This document shows, piece after piece, positions 62,730-64,000 of a stretch of DNA of 64,000 bases. Made by a program: the position numbers and the translations under genes. The stretch covers positions 62,001 to 126,000 of the forward strand of contig NZ_CP026310.1 in the NCBI RefSeq assembly GCF_002906575.1, in the 5' to 3' direction. How positions within the stretch are numbered: position 1 is the stretch's first letter; each line of letters starts with the position of its first letter. The notes under the pieces were generated by a model. It was given only the letters and a program-made list of their open reading frames with translations. It did no database searches and had not been told where the DNA came from. Source of the DNA: Salinigranum rubrum. GTDB lineage: Archaea > Halobacteriota > Halobacteria > Halobacteriales > Haloferacaceae.

Positions 62730-64000
62730 TCAGTTACCGACGTCGGTCGCGCGTTCGACGACGTCCGATCCGTACATCTCCGCGAGTTCGTTGTGCTGGT
62801 CGGGACGGTGCTCGTAGACGTCTTGGAACAGCGTGATCGGTGTCTGCGCCGCCTGATAGGTGGCTTCGTCCCACATCCGGTCTTTGCGTATTTCGACTTC
62901 GATGCCGTCGATGACTATCGTCGTCGACTGCGTCATGGCGATAGCGCCCTTCCCGGCCTCCTTGGCCGCCTCGAACTCCTCCATCGAGTCCACGATGTCG
63001 TCCATGCTGGGGACGTACGCAGTCATGTCCAGCAGCGTCTCGCGGAGTTCGTCGTCGTCGAGTTCGTCTTCGTCGCTCCCGACGCGGAGGGTGTAGCCGT
63101 CGCCCGTCTCTTCGAGAGAGACGTCGTCCCCGTCGTAGACCTGCCGCCCGTCTTCCTCGACGAGTTCGACCGATCTGTTATCGACTTCGAGGAGCCAACT
63201 CCCCGTCTTCGGCGGGAGCGGTGCCGTGTTGGCTTCGACCACCTGACCGGGCGTGAGCGACCAGATGCCGAGCATCCCCTTGGCTTGGTTGTCCCGCATC
63301 CGTTCGTGGTAGCCTTCGACGTCGCGGATGTCGTCGTAGGGACCGTCGACGGCGATGAGACCGGCCGCACTCGCGCCTCGCGAGGTGTTGTGGCGGAGTT
63401 CCGGCCACGCCGGGAGTTCACCGGTCGGCGTCATCGCGCGCATGTCCTTCGTGTAGTCGACTTCGCCGTCGACGAGGAGGAACAGGCGTTCGAGGTTGTT
63501 CGAGGGCTTGCCCATCTCCTCGCGGAGGTCGCCCATCGCCAACTCGGCTTCCCCGCTCTCGACGATGACTGACATCGAGAGACTGCCTTCTTCGAGACCG
63601 TATTCGTTCTCGACGATGGTGAAGAACTCGTCGGCCTTCTTCCAGTCGTCGATGTCGCCGACTTCGGGGATGACGAAGCCGTCGATGTGTTGGATCGCTC
63701 CCTTCTCCGGGTCGGCTATCTCCAGCATGTGCTGAAAGCCCTGATAGCGAGTCGCCGGCGACTCGCGGTGCCACACCATCCGCGGGTGAATCTCACCGGG
63801 GAAGTCCGCGCCGTTCTCCGAGACGACGTCGACGATGTTCTGGACACCCTCATCACGCATCGATGGTGCCGTTGCGTCCTCGTTGTCTGGAACCCAGACG
63901 TCGGGCGCGCTCATCCCGCTGAGTTGCGACGCGCTTCGGATCATCTTCGCGGAGTCGTCTTCGCCCTTGACCGCCGTCGGCGAGGTGAAGAACGTTCTGA
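62730..64000 (-). CDS. aceB: Malate synthase, haloarchaeal type (5' end outside window)
   Basis: The readable part (about 423 residues) begins at the window edge with RTFFTSPTAVKGEDDSAKMI and continues APDVWVPDNEDATAPSMRDE, HPRMVWHRESPATRYQGFQH, HIDGFVIPEVGDIDDWKKAD, RHNTSRGASAAGLIAVDGP and RPDQHNELAEMYGSDVVERA. It is closely similar to Haloferax volcanii AceB, a short malate synthase unlike bacterial A and G types. It condenses glyoxylate with acetyl-CoA. Only about ten N-terminal residues are missing. The ATG at 63944 is internal, not the start. Confidence 0.92.
   Translation of the reverse strand, partial: RTFFTSPTAVKGEDDSAKMIRSASQLSGMSAPDVWVPDNEDATAPSMRDEGVQNIVDVVSENGADFPGEIHPRMVWHRESPATRYQGFQHMLEIADPEKGAIQHIDGFVIPEVGDIDDWKKADEFFTIVENEYGLEEGSLSMSVIVESGEAELAMGDLREEMGKPSNNLERLFLLVDGEVDYTKDMRAMTPTGELPAWPELRHNTSRGASAAGLIAVDGPYDDIRDVEGYHERMRDNQAKGMLGIWSLTPGQVVEANTAPLPPKTGSWLLEVDNRSVELVEEDGRQVYDGDDVSLEETGDGYTLRVGSDEDELDDDELRETLLDMTAYVPSMDDIVDSMEEFEAAKEAGKGAIAMTQSTTIVIDGIEVEIRKDRMWDEATYQAAQTPITLFQDVYEHRPDQHNELAEMYGSDVVERATDVGN

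Overview
This window is haloarchaeal (class Halobacteria). The proteins are very acidic, there are several S-layer-glycoprotein-like proteins with PGF-CTERM anchors, and there are an Orc1/Cdc6 gene with ORB-type origin repeats, a TFB paralogue, a haloarchaeal malate synthase and TATA-type archaeal promoters. The S-layer signal peptides and the malate synthase resemble those of Haloferax-like relatives, but I cannot fix the genus from the sequence alone.

Layout. (1) About 1-6.1 kb is a decayed accessory region: remnants of an aldo/keto reductase, a TFB and a primase-like protein, a Cas4-like nuclease, HTH proteins and small hypothetical genes, including a 50-residue zinc-finger protein at 5681-5833. 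(2) 6.4-12.1 kb holds a DUF2079 membrane protein, S-layer-like gene A (minus strand) with a promoter and leader, a C2HC zinc-finger protein and an HTH/LAGLIDADG-like protein. (3) 12.2-34.7 kb is a surface-glycan cluster: VanZ, DUF4330, five or six glycosyltransferases, two sulfatase-like enzymes, a Wzy-like polymerase, an ABC flippase, a sugar epimerase, two methyltransferases, a polyprenyl glycosyl-1-phosphate transferase, UppP and an AglB-like oligosaccharyltransferase. (4) 35.2-46.8 kb holds four more S-layer-like genes (B-E) and two paralogous lipoproteins. (5) 46.8-58.5 kb is plasmid-like: a TnpB remnant, a rhomboid protease, a large PGF-CTERM protein, an integrase remnant, a ParA-type ATPase with 13-bp iterons, an orphan VapB-type antitoxin, Orc1/Cdc6 with nine ORB repeats around an AT-rich stretch, and an unexplained run of stem-loops. 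(6) From about 58.5 kb the base composition becomes G+C-rich with housekeeping metabolism: a D-lactate-dehydrogenase-type flavoprotein, a glyoxalase-fold protein and malate synthase (cut by the window edge).

How the genes work together. Regions 2-4 read as one cell-envelope locus. The glycan cluster can build a lipid-linked polysaccharide or N-glycan (glycosylphosphotransferase, glycosyltransferases, flippase, polymerase, carrier recycling by UppP, transfer by the AglB-like enzyme). It is bracketed by divergently oriented S-layer-like genes that carry N-glycosylation sequons and are candidate acceptors. Genes A, B and C share a leader motif and a promoter at the same distance from the start codon.

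Caution. Six genes (GT4, sulfatase-like, glycosylphosphotransferase, AglB, S-layer D and E) are each restored to a full family-like protein by adding one G or C (two in the glycosylphosphotransferase) at a short G/C run. This is either a homopolymer under-call in the assembly or real slippage or pseudogenisation, and reads must decide. The TFB, primase, aldo/keto reductase, integrase and TnpB remnants do not fit that simple pattern and look genuinely decayed.
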